A program made the position numbers and the translations under genes. A model generated the notes under the pieces. It did not search any database. It saw only the letters and a list, made by a program, of their open reading frames with translations, and was not told the origin of the DNA. Shown piece by piece: positions 8,501 through 16,304 of a stretch of DNA of 64,000 bases (position 1 is the first letter of the stretch; the number at the start of each line of letters is the position of its first letter). This DNA comes from Streptomyces coffeae. Lineage in GTDB: Bacteria > Actinomycetota > Actinomycetes > Streptomycetales > Streptomycetaceae. The DNA lies in the NCBI RefSeq assembly GCF_016741875.1, contig NZ_JAERRF010000035.1, positions 1-64,000 on the forward strand. Reading direction: 5' to 3'.

Positions 8501-9748
8501 GTGATCGACCGCATTCTCCGCCGGGCCGCCGAGCGGTTCGGCACTCCGCTCTATGTCTACGATCTCGCCGAACTGCGCGAGCGGGTGGCGGATCTGCGGT
8601 CGGCCCTCCTCCCGTCGGCGGGGCTGTTCTACTCGCTCAAGGCCAACCCGCATCCCTCGGTCGCCGCCGAACTCCGGCAGGCCGGATGCCGGGCCGAGGT
8701 CTCCTCCCCCGGGGAACTGTCCGCGGCGCTCGAGGCCGGATACCGCCCGCGGGACGTTCTGTACACCGGCCCCGGCAAATCACCTGCCGAGATCGAGGAG
8801 GCACTCGCGCGGAACGTGGTGTGGTTCTCCTGTGAGTCGGCTGCCGAACTGCGTCGTCTCGGCCGTGCGGTGGCCGGGTCCGGAGGTACGGCGGAGGTGC
8901 TGCTCCGGCTCCAGCCGCCCACCGTGAGCAAGGCGGGCCTGTCCATGGGCGACGGCCGCCAGTTCGGGTTCACGCCCGACGACGCCGCGCGCGCCTGTGC
9001 GGTCCTGCCGCGCGGGATCGCGCTCCGCGGCTGCCATGTGTACCTCGGGTCGCAGTTCCCCGATGTCACAGCGCTGTTGGACGGCTTCGCCACCGCCAAG
9101 AACACCATCGAGCAGGTCAGCCGGACCGCGGGGATCACCCCCCGGGCGGTCGATCTGGGCGGCGGTTTCCCCTGGCCGTACGCCACGGCCGGGGCGGGCC
9201 CGGCGCTGACCGGACTGCGCGCGGGGCTGGAGACGCTGCTGTCGGACTGGGCCACCGGCCCGGCGCCCGAGGTGTCCTTCGAGTCCGGCCGCCGCCTGGT
9301 GGCGTCGGCGGGCCATCTGGTCACCACGGTGCGGGACGTCAAGGAGCGCCCGGAGGGCACGGTCGTCGTGCTGGACGCCGGGATCAACGTGCTGGGCGGG
9401 ATGAGCGGGCTGGGCCGGGTGCTCCGCCCCGCCACCGGCTTTCTCCCGCTGCGGACCGGGGACCCGCTGCCGGAGGACGGGGACCCGTTCCCGGCTGGGG
9501 ACCCTGAACCGGTCACGGCCGATGTGGTCGGGCCGCTCTGCACCCCGCTGGACCGGCTCGCCGTCCGGACCTCCCTGCCCGCCCCGCGCGAGGGCGATCT
9601 GCTGTGCGTGCCCAACGTCGGGGCGTACGGGCTGAGCGCGAGCCTGACCCGTTTCCTGAGCCGCCCCGCGGTGGTGGAGGCGGTCTACGACGGGGAGCGG
9701 TTCATCGGGGCGTGGCGGTCGGTCACCACCTCGGTGGCGGTGGGGTAG
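8501..9748 (+). CDS. PLP-dependent decarboxylase (diaminopimelate/ornithine decarboxylase fold)
   Basis: A 415-residue fold-type III PLP enzyme of the Orn/DAP/Arg decarboxylase-2 family. The N-terminal TIM barrel carries FYSLKANP with Lys47 as the predicted Schiff-base lysine and VDLGGGFPWPY as the phosphate-binding glycine loop (about residue 214). The C-terminal barrel has GDLLCVPNVGAYGLS in the position of the family's tyrosine-containing active-site motif. The usual EPGR/ESGR motif appears as FESGRRLVA. GTG 8501 is chosen because homology begins directly at it. It is transcribed away from the carrier-protein operon. In similar clusters such enzymes decarboxylate an amino acid or an aminoacyl intermediate. 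The substrate is unknown. Confidence 0.85.
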   Translation: MIDRILRRAAERFGTPLYVYDLAELRERVADLRSALLPSAGLFYSLKANPHPSVAAELRQAGCRAEVSSPGELSAALEAGYRPRDVLYTGPGKSPAEIEEALARNVVWFSCESAAELRRLGRAVAGSGGTAEVLLRLQPPTVSKAGLSMGDGRQFGFTPDDAARACAVLPRGIALRGCHVYLGSQFPDVTALLDGFATAKNTIEQVSRTAGITPRAVDLGGGFPWPYATAGAGPALTGLRAGLETLLSDWATGPAPEVSFESGRRLVASAGHLVTTVRDVKERPEGTVVVLDAGINVLGGMSGLGRVLRPATGFLPLRTGDPLPEDGDPFPAGDPEPVTADVVGPLCTPLDRLAVRTSLPAPREGDLLCVPNVGAYGLSASLTRFLSRPAVVEAVYDGERFIGAWRSVTTSVAVG

Positions 9749-9764
9749 CGGGCGCGCGTGCGGA

Positions 9765-10673
9765 TCAGGTGGACGGTTTCGCCCGTGCCCACTGCTGGTT
9801 GGTGGAGGCCGCGCACTCCCACAGCTGCAAGGGGGTCCCGGGGTCGTTGTAGCCGTTGAACGCGTCGACACAGATCCCGTCCTGCCGGATGGTGCCGTCG
9901 CCTTCGAGTTGCCATCGCTGGCGGTCGCCACCTCCACACGAGGCGATGACGACCGGTGTCCCCTGCGCGCCCTCCGGACCCGTCCCCGTCACACAGGCGT
10001 CCCCGTACACCCGCAGCTCCCCGGCGGGAGTGTAGGTGAAACTCTGACCGCCCGATCCCGCACAGGGCGCGAGCCGCAACTGCATGCCCTCCTGGTGCGG
10101 GACATCGACACAGAGCCCCGATCGGACCCCCACATAGGCGTAGCCGGCAGCGCCGGGTGCGCGGGGAGGCTTGGGCTTGGGAGGCTTCGACGCCGTGGGA
10201 CTGGCGCGCTTGTGCTCCGCCTTCTTGGAATGTGTGGCCGACGGGCTCGCCGAGCGCGACGGCCGGTGGTCGGCGGGCGAGGTGGCGGTGGCGGTGGCGG
10301 GAGCGGTGTCCCGGGGCAGACGGGGGATCGCCGTTGCGGCACGGGTCGGCGAGGAGGTGTCCTGTGTCTCTTCCTCCGGATAGGCGAGGAAGGCGGCGGT
10401 GACGGTGGCGCCGATCAGAACCGCGGCCACGATCCGTCCCCGGCCCATCCCGCGGGACGCGCGACCGGGCGGATCCGGTGCGTTGCCGGACCGCGCTCCC
10501 GGAGGGTCGGAGGCCCGTATGCGCTCCTGGTCGAACGCGGCCACCGCGGCGGGGTCGGGCACGGCCGGAGCCGACGGCAGGAAGACGGGCGGGTCGGCAG
10601 GGGACGGTGACGGCCCTTCGCACCCTGCGGTGCCGGAGCATGACGGGTCATCGCAGAATCGACACGTCGTCAT
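9765..10673 (-). CDS. membrane-anchored ricin-type beta-trefoil lectin protein
   Basis: A 302-residue protein with three parts. The N-terminus has a cysteine cluster (CRFCDDPSCSGTAGC), then a proline-rich stretch to about residue 75. One membrane helix follows (RIVAAVLIGATVTAAFLAYP, about 80-99). A long Ser/Thr/Pro/Lys-rich linker leads to a C-terminal ricin B-type lectin domain (about 170-302) with QxW repeats DRQRWQLEGDGTI and TNQQWARA. The topology is cytoplasmic cysteine cluster outside-facing lectin, so it may bind sugars at the cell surface. It is convergent with the decarboxylase and divergent from fchA, and is probably unrelated to the biosynthetic genes around it. The partner and ligand are not known. 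Confidence 0.8.
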   Translation of the reverse strand: MTTCRFCDDPSCSGTAGCEGPSPSPADPPVFLPSAPAVPDPAAVAAFDQERIRASDPPGARSGNAPDPPGRASRGMGRGRIVAAVLIGATVTAAFLAYPEEETQDTSSPTRAATAIPRLPRDTAPATATATSPADHRPSRSASPSATHSKKAEHKRASPTASKPPKPKPPRAPGAAGYAYVGVRSGLCVDVPHQEGMQLRLAPCAGSGGQSFTYTPAGELRVYGDACVTGTGPEGAQGTPVVIASCGGGDRQRWQLEGDGTIRQDGICVDAFNGYNDPGTPLQLWECAASTNQQWARAKPST

Positions 10674-10907
10674 GGAGGGTGCCTCTTCTCGGTCTTGCGG
10701 TGGTGCCGGATCGAGTGGCCTTTGTACCAGGTCAACCCCGGTTCGCCCAGTGCCGGTGAGCAGATCGGCCGGTGGACGGGGCGGTCCGCCGCGGTCGGCC
10801 CGGATTCCCGGCTGAGCACTGCGGCTGTCGGGCGGCGCGCCCCGTGCCCTTCCCGACGGCGGCCCCCGCCCGCGTGGGAGGATTCTCGGGCGGCTGGTAT
10901 GCGCCCG

Positions 10908-10959
10908 GATCCGTGAGCTGGATCCGTGAGCTGAATCCGCGACTCGTATCCGTGACGGA
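10908..10959 (+). repeat. four tandem copies of a 13-bp unit before fchA
   Basis: Two perfect copies of GATCCGTGAGCTG (10908-10920, 10921-10933) are followed by two degraded copies, AATCCGCGACTCG and TATCCGTGACGGA. The array ends 13 bases before the fchA start codon and includes part of its ribosome binding site. It may be an iterated operator or a polymerase-slippage array. Confidence 0.8.
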
Positions 10960-10972
10960 GGACGAAGCGTTC

Positions 10973-11593
10973 ATGCGTGATGAGACGATCGGGGACTTCC
11001 TGACCCAACTCGCCGCCCGGGTACCGGCACCCGGTGGCGGAGCGGTCGCCGCGCTGCACGCGGCGCAGGCCGCGGCGCTGGTCGGGATGGTGGCCCGCTA
11101 CAGCACGGGTGAGAAGTACGCCGAGCACCAGGACATCATCGAGCGGGTCACGGCCGAGTCGGACCGGTTGCGCAACGAGGCGCTGCGGCTGGCGGAGGCC
11201 GACGTCACGGCGTTCGCGGCGGTGGCCGAGGCGTACCAGCTGCCGAAGGACACCGATGAGGCGAAGGCCGCGCGGTCGGCGGCGATCGCGCGGGCGCTGG
11301 CCGACGCGGGCAGGCCACCGGCCGAGGTGGTCGGGGTGGCGCAGGTGGTGATCGAGCTGGCCGAGGAGCTGCTGCCGTTCGGCAACCGCAATGTCATCAC
11401 CGATGTGGCCGCCGCGGCGGAGGCCGCCCGGGCCGCGGCCACCACGGCCCGGGTCAATATCGAGATCAACCTCGGCGGGGTACGGGACGAGATGGTCTAC
11501 GGGGAGCTGACCGCCGCGGCGGCGTGGGTCCCCACTCTGGTGGCGCGGGCGGAGCGGGTGACCGCCGCCGTGCGTGAGCGGATCGCCGCATGA
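10973..11593 (+). CDS. fchA: formiminotransferase-cyclodeaminase-fold protein / methenyl-THF cyclohydrolase
   Basis: A 206-residue helical protein of the cyclodeaminase/cyclohydrolase (FTCD_C, FchA) family, which opens 5,10-methenyl-THF to 10-formyl-THF. Key signatures are the N-terminal PAPGGGAVAALHAAQAAALVGMVARYS and the conserved VIELAEELLPFGNRNVITDVAAA segment. ATG 10973 has GGAGG 11 bases upstream; an in-frame GTG at 10952 is less well supported. Its stop overlaps the folD start by ATGA, so the two are made in equal amounts. It is not a housekeeping arrangement in Streptomyces. Together with the folD paralogue it likely supplies formyl- or methylene-THF to the pathway. Confidence 0.85.
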   Translation: MRDETIGDFLTQLAARVPAPGGGAVAALHAAQAAALVGMVARYSTGEKYAEHQDIIERVTAESDRLRNEALRLAEADVTAFAAVAEAYQLPKDTDEAKAARSAAIARALADAGRPPAEVVGVAQVVIELAEELLPFGNRNVITDVAAAAEAARAAATTARVNIEINLGGVRDEMVYGELTAAAAWVPTLVARAERVTAAVRERIAA

Positions 11594-12432
11594 GCGCCGC
11601 GGTGCTCTCCGGCAAGGAGCTGTCGGCCGCGATCCGGGCCGAGACGGCCGAACGCGCCGCCGCACTCACCGCCGCCGGTACGGAGCCGAGGCTGGCGGTC
11701 GTGGTGGCCACCGCGGACGAGTCCAGCGCATGGTACGTCCGGTCGATCGCCAAGGCGGCCGGGAAGGCCGGCATCACCTGCGACATCGTCGATCTGGGGG
11801 CCACGGCCTCGCCGGAGTCCATCCGGGCGCGGCTGGCGGAGCTGTCCGCCGATGAGCGGGTGCACGGCATCATCCTCCAGACGCCGCTGCCCGCGGGGGC
11901 GTCGCTCCAGGAGCTGGCCGGGGCCATCGCGTTCGAGAAGGACGTCGACGGGGCCAACCCGGTCTCCCTGGGCCGGCTCGCTGCCGGGCTGCCCGCGTTC
12001 GCCCCCGCGACGGCCGAGGCCGTGGTGCGCGTCCTGGAGCACCACACGATCGAGCTCACCGGGCGCCATGTCGCCGTGGTCGGCCGTTCGATGGTGGTCG
12101 GCAAGCCCGTCGCACATCTGCTGCTGAACGCCAACGCCACTGTCACCGTGTGCCATTCACGCACCCGGGAGCTGGCCGCGGTCACCTCTGCGGCGGATGT
12201 GGTGGTGGCCGCCGTCGGCCGGGCCGGGATGGTCACGGCCGACCATGTCGCGCCCGGCGCCGTGGTGATCGACGTGGGCACCAACCCCACCGAGGACGGC
12301 GGACTGGCCGGAGACGTGGACGCCGACTCCGTCAGCGGGAAGGCGGGCGCGCTGACCCCTGTGCCCGGTGGTGTCGGGCCGGTGACCACCGCCCTGCTGC
12401 TGAGCCACACCGTCCGGGCCGCGGGCGGCTGA
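11590..12432 (+). CDS. folD: FolD-like methylene-THF dehydrogenase, cyclohydrolase lysine missing
   Basis: A 280-residue FolD homologue. The NADP-binding domain has VVGRSMVVGKPVAHLLL and the C-terminus PVPGGVGPVTTALLL, both typical. The substrate pocket is altered. The usual Y-x3-K catalytic pair reads YVRSI, so the lysine needed for cyclohydrolase activity is Ile53 (codon 11746-11748). The PCTP motif reads PATA, and LQLPLP reads LQTPLP. KDVDGANP is kept. It should therefore work as a dehydrogenase only, with the coupled FchA doing the cyclohydrolase step. It is followed by the second ATP-grasp gene after 54 bases. A housekeeping folD presumably lies elsewhere in the genome. Confidence 0.88.
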   Translation: MSAAVLSGKELSAAIRAETAERAAALTAAGTEPRLAVVVATADESSAWYVRSIAKAAGKAGITCDIVDLGATASPESIRARLAELSADERVHGIILQTPLPAGASLQELAGAIAFEKDVDGANPVSLGRLAAGLPAFAPATAEAVVRVLEHHTIELTGRHVAVVGRSMVVGKPVAHLLLNANATVTVCHSRTRELAAVTSAADVVVAAVGRAGMVTADHVAPGAVVIDVGTNPTEDGGLAGDVDADSVSGKAGALTPVPGGVGPVTTALLLSHTVRAAGG

Positions 12433-12486
12433 CGGCCCCGGTGGTACCGAACAACGGCCCGCACACCATCAGGAACAAGGAACCTC

Positions 12487-13755
12487 GTGAACACATCGCC
12501 ACCCACCGTCGTACTGGTGTACCAGCGCACCACGCTGCCCTGGGTCTTCGACAGTGCCGAGCGCGCCGGGATCCGGCTGATCCTGGTCCCCCGCCCCGAC
12601 GAGGACGTGGCACCGGACCGGCTGCCCCCGGCCGTGTCGGGCGTCCTGCGGCTGGACGTCGACGGGGACCGGGCGGGCGCTCTGGCCGCGCTGCGGAGGC
12701 GGTACGAGAGCACTCCGTTCCAGGGCATCTGCACCCTCTACGATCCGTTGGTGCCGTTCGTCGCCGAGGCCGCCGAGCTTCTCGGGCTGCCCGGTATCGG
12801 CCGGGACGCGGCGCTCGGGGCCCAGGACAAGCGGGTGATGCGCGAGCGGCTGGCCGCGGCGGGGCTCCATGTGCCGCGTTTTGTACGGCTGGAGGATCCG
12901 GGTGGCTGGGAGGAGGCCGCACACCTGGACTTCCCCGTGGTGGTCAAACCCGCCCACGGCTTCTCCAGCCTCGGTGTCGCCAAGGTGGACCGCCCGGAGC
13001 GGCTGAAGGCCGCGGTCGAGGAAGTGTGGCAGATCTGCCGGGAGAAGCTCGGACGGATCGAGGGGCTGGTCGTGGAGGAGTATCTCGACGGGCCCGAGTT
13101 CGCGGTGGAATCCCTCGTCCACCGGGGCGAGGTGACGGTGTGCACCATCGGCTACAAAGGCGAGCCGGAAGGCCCCTACTTCGAGGAGAGCGTCTACCGC
13201 GCGCCCGCCGTGCTGCCCGCCGCGGTCGAGGATGCCGTCCGGCGCGAGGTCACCGCCGCGCACACCGCCCTCGGTATCACCGACGGCCCCACCCACACCG
13301 AGCTGCGGCTGCGCGGTGGCGAACGGCCCTATCTGCTGGAGCTGGGCGCCCGGATCGGGGGTTCGGGGGTCTCCCAGTACATCGTCCAGCACGTCACCGG
13401 ACGGGACTTCGCCGCGGACGCGCTGCGGATCGCCGCCGGGCTGCCACCGCTCTCCTTCGGTGGCGGCCGTATTCCCGCCGCCACCGGGGCCGCGGCCAAC
13501 TACATTGTGCCGTGCGGTGGTTCGGGGCGGATCGCCGTCGTTCACGGCCTGGCGGAGCTGCACGACGATCCGCGGGTGGACCATGTCGTCCAGATGCTCT
13601 TCCCCGGCGATGTGGTGCGCCCCTACCCGGACTTCACCGGATATCCGGCGTTCGTGCTCTCCCGGCACACCACCACCGCCGAGGCCGAGACGTTCCACCG
13701 CACCCTGGAGACCGCCATCGGCGTCGAGTACACCCCGGAAGGCAGTGGACGCTGA
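12487..13755 (+). CDS. ATP-grasp family ligase
   Basis: A 422-residue ATP-grasp enzyme, distinct in sequence from the one at 186-1457. It has a Rossmann-like N-terminal domain (VVLVYQRTTLPWVF), the QDKRVMRERLAAAGL helix (about residue 115), the ATP loop KPAHGFSSLGVAKVD (about 153), EEYLDGPEFAVE (about 197) and the metal site HTELRLRG...LLELGARIGGSG (about 270-295). The final 100 residues form the extra domain seen in carnosine-synthase/BacD-like amino-acid ligases. The start GTG 12487 follows AGGAACAAGG. The stop lies 3 bases from the stop of the convergent DUF1266-like gene. It probably forms an amide bond with an amino acid or the decarboxylated building block. Confidence 0.87.
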   Translation: MNTSPPTVVLVYQRTTLPWVFDSAERAGIRLILVPRPDEDVAPDRLPPAVSGVLRLDVDGDRAGALAALRRRYESTPFQGICTLYDPLVPFVAEAAELLGLPGIGRDAALGAQDKRVMRERLAAAGLHVPRFVRLEDPGGWEEAAHLDFPVVVKPAHGFSSLGVAKVDRPERLKAAVEEVWQICREKLGRIEGLVVEEYLDGPEFAVESLVHRGEVTVCTIGYKGEPEGPYFEESVYRAPAVLPAAVEDAVRREVTAAHTALGITDGPTHTELRLRGGERPYLLELGARIGGSGVSQYIVQHVTGRDFAADALRIAAGLPPLSFGGGRIPAATGAAANYIVPCGGSGRIAVVHGLAELHDDPRVDHVVQMLFPGDVVRPYPDFTGYPAFVLSRHTTTAEAETFHRTLETAIGVEYTPEGSGR

Positions 13756-13758
13756 AGG

Positions 13759-15003
13759 TCAGGGCGTGGTGAACGTGACCGTCAGCCAGGGGCTGTCGGG
13801 GTCGGTGGTCAGCTCCCGGTGCGCGTCCAGGACGGTGGTGTACCAGGGGCCGAAGTGCTCCTCGTCGAAGTGGAGACACCGCCCGAGGATGTAGCCGACG
13901 GAGAACTCCTCCCATGAGCCGTACACCGCCTGGGCGCTTCTGGACGCGCTTTCCAGCGCGGTATGCATCTCGGTCTCGGTGGCGTAGCGCGCGCCCAGAC
14001 CCCAGCGGGCCATCTTGGACGCGCGGCCGATGTCCCAGGCGGCGACCGAGCGGACGATCCCGTCCGGCGGCAGCAGGCCGTCGGCGCGGAAGCGGGCCTC
14101 GTACCGCAGGATCTCGCCCACCAGGTCCCGCATCCGCCCCACGAACGCGTCGAAGTCGGGGTCGGTGGGGGTGCGGGACTCCCGGGCGCGAGCGCGCAGG
14201 GTCGCCTCCACACAGTCGCGCCACTGGTCGGGGTAGCCGTTGCCGCCGCGGAGCAGCGCGTTACGCGCTCCCAGCACAAAGTCCCAGTACCAGGGGCTCA
14301 CCTCCTGGTCCAGGAGCTCCTTCTGCATCTCCAGCCAGTCTTCCCGGCTGTTCACGCCCCAGTCGCGGGAGATCCGTTCCCTCTCACCCTGGTAGCCCAT
14401 GCCGTGCCAGTGCGGGGTGTTCCAGGGGTCGCCGTTGCGGAAGCACAGATGCGCACCGCAGGCCAGGCCGTGCAGCAGCGGACCGGGTTCGGGGGCCCGG
14501 GTGCGCCGGGTGATCACCCGGTCCATCAGCTCGTCCGGTTCGAAGAGTTCGTGGTGCAGGTCGAGCCAGACGTCCCGTTCCTCGTCGTCGGTGAGGAAGT
14601 ACTGTTCGCACGGGGTGGCCGCGTTGACCACCAGGACGTCCACCTGCTCGGGGACGATATGGGCGAGGGCACCGAGTGTGGCGTACTCGTAGACGAGGTA
14701 CGGATGCGGCCGGGGCAGCACACCGGCGGTGTAGACCTGCGCCACGACCCGGCCGTCGGAGGTGTCGACGGTCAGCATCGGATACTCGTCCTCGGCGGCC
14801 TCGCGGGCGTGGTCGAGACGGACCGGGTAGTACACCCCCTCGGTCGCGAGGGTGCGCAGATAGGCGTAGGCGTTGTCCGACCGGGTCAGCTTGTACAGAT
14901 GCTGTTCCAGATCGGTGGGCGCCTGCCAGCGGGTGGCGCGCTCCGGGGGTGGTATGGACGGGAAGAACTCGTCGTGGAGTTCGTCCTCGCTCACCACATG
15001 CAT
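13759..15003 (-). CDS. DUF1266-like domain protein
   Basis: A 414-residue protein. The C-terminal half (about residues 200-410) resembles DUF1266: SRDWGVNSREDWLEMQKELL, then SVAAWDIGRASKMARWGL and YILGRCLHFD. The N-terminal 170 residues form a separate alpha/beta part with no clear match. ATG at 15001-15003 follows a strong GGAGAGG, so the 76-codon extension of the frame is rejected. DUF1266 proteins occur widely in Streptomyces, often near polymorphic-toxin or SUKH-type genes, with no established activity. It is convergent with the ATP-grasp gene and probably not part of that pathway. Confidence 0.65.
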   Translation of the reverse strand: MHVVSEDELHDEFFPSIPPPERATRWQAPTDLEQHLYKLTRSDNAYAYLRTLATEGVYYPVRLDHAREAAEDEYPMLTVDTSDGRVVAQVYTAGVLPRPHPYLVYEYATLGALAHIVPEQVDVLVVNAATPCEQYFLTDDEERDVWLDLHHELFEPDELMDRVITRRTRAPEPGPLLHGLACGAHLCFRNGDPWNTPHWHGMGYQGERERISRDWGVNSREDWLEMQKELLDQEVSPWYWDFVLGARNALLRGGNGYPDQWRDCVEATLRARARESRTPTDPDFDAFVGRMRDLVGEILRYEARFRADGLLPPDGIVRSVAAWDIGRASKMARWGLGARYATETEMHTALESASRSAQAVYGSWEEFSVGYILGRCLHFDEEHFGPWYTTVLDAHRELTTDPDSPWLTVTFTTP

Positions 15004-15220
15004 GGGTTTTCCTCTCCTCCGGTCCCGCGCCGACCGTTGTTCCTCACCATCGATCCGTAGGGTAACGGGGTGCGGTGTCACGGCCCGCACGTGCGGCGTG
15101 ACAGATTCCGGAGGGGTGTCCATCGCCTGCTCCTCCGCGGCTACAGCAGCGGCCTCCGTGCGAAGTTCTCCGCTCCGGAGGCCGTGCCCGCGACGTGAGG
15201 AAGCATTCCGCAACGACCAA

Positions 15221-16228
15221 CTATTCGACATCCACCAGGGATTCCTGGCCGTCCCGGCCGCGCTCGGCCATCGGCACGATCTTCTGCTGGCCCTCCAGCA
15301 GTTCCTTCTTGTCGGCCGAGGCGCTGGAGACCCGGCTGACGCCCGCCTCGCGCATCTCCATCCGCTCGGTGTCGATCCGGATGACCTTCCAGGCCAGGCG
15401 GGTCTTCTCCAGGCTCCAGATGAGGATGGCGCTGGGGTCGACCTCGTACCACTTCATACCGTGGCGCGCCGAGCGCGGGAAGGCGTGGTGGTTGTTGTGC
15501 CACGCCTCGCCGAAGGAGGGGATGGCCAGCCAGGCGACATTGCGTGAGTGGTCGGTGGTCTCGAAGCGGCGGCGGCCGAAGTAGTGGCCGATGGAGTTCA
15601 CCGCGTAGGTCACATGGTTGATCAGGAAGATACGGACCAGACCGCCCCACAGCATGCCGGTGAACAGCGCCTGGACATCGCCTCCGGTGATGGCGAACGC
15701 CAGCAGCCCCGGGGCCACCACACCGGCCGCGGTGACCAGCAGCAGATTCTCGCTCAGCCAGCGTAACGGCTTCTCACGGACCAGATCGGGGCAGTACCGC
15801 ATCGGGTCGGAGGTGAGGCCGGTGTCGAAGAGCCAGCCGAGGTGGGAGTGCCACAGGCCCTTCATCATGCCCATGAACCCGGGCTCGAAGTCCAGGTGCG
15901 GGCTGTGCGGATCGCCCGGCTTGTCGGCGACCCGGTGGTGCTTGCGGTGGTGTGCGGCCCAGATGATCGGCGGGCCCTGACCGGCCAGGACTCCGGCCGT
16001 GGCCAGGCCGTAGCGGATGGGTTTGTAGGTCTCGAACGAACGGTGCGTCAGCATGCGGTGGTATCCGGTGGAGATGCCGAAGCCGGAGATCACGTACATC
16101 ACCAGCGTGACCACCAGATCGGACCAGGAGAAGATCCGGTTCCACAGCAGCACCATCGCGCCCAGGACGGCCACGAGCGGCACGACCGACGCGATGAGCA
16201 TGAACCAGCGGTGTTCCCTACCGTCCAT
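15221..16228 (-). CDS. membrane fatty acyl desaturase (acyl-CoA delta-9 type)
   Basis: A 335-residue integral membrane di-iron desaturase. The three histidine boxes are all present: HRMLTH (about residue 57), HHRKHH (about 93) and HNNHH (about 241), and the hydrophobic segments are spaced as in stearoyl-CoA desaturases. The start ATG 16228 follows GTGAGGAAACC. The reaction is oxygen-dependent insertion of a cis double bond into a saturated acyl chain. The hydrolase gene at 16305 lies directly upstream on the same strand, 76 bases away, so the two may form an operon. It could modify membrane lipids, or a lipid substituent of the neighbouring pathway. Confidence 0.92.
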   Translation of the reverse strand: MDGREHRWFMLIASVVPLVAVLGAMVLLWNRIFSWSDLVVTLVMYVISGFGISTGYHRMLTHRSFETYKPIRYGLATAGVLAGQGPPIIWAAHHRKHHRVADKPGDPHSPHLDFEPGFMGMMKGLWHSHLGWLFDTGLTSDPMRYCPDLVREKPLRWLSENLLLVTAAGVVAPGLLAFAITGGDVQALFTGMLWGGLVRIFLINHVTYAVNSIGHYFGRRRFETTDHSRNVAWLAIPSFGEAWHNNHHAFPRSARHGMKWYEVDPSAILIWSLEKTRLAWKVIRIDTERMEMREAGVSRVSSASADKKELLEGQQKIVPMAERGRDGQESLVDVE

Positions 16229-16304
16229 GGTTTCCTCACTTCCGGGAGAGCTGGGACACGGAGCGTGCGGACCTCGTCCGTGGATCCCTGTCCTGAACCA
16301 TGTG

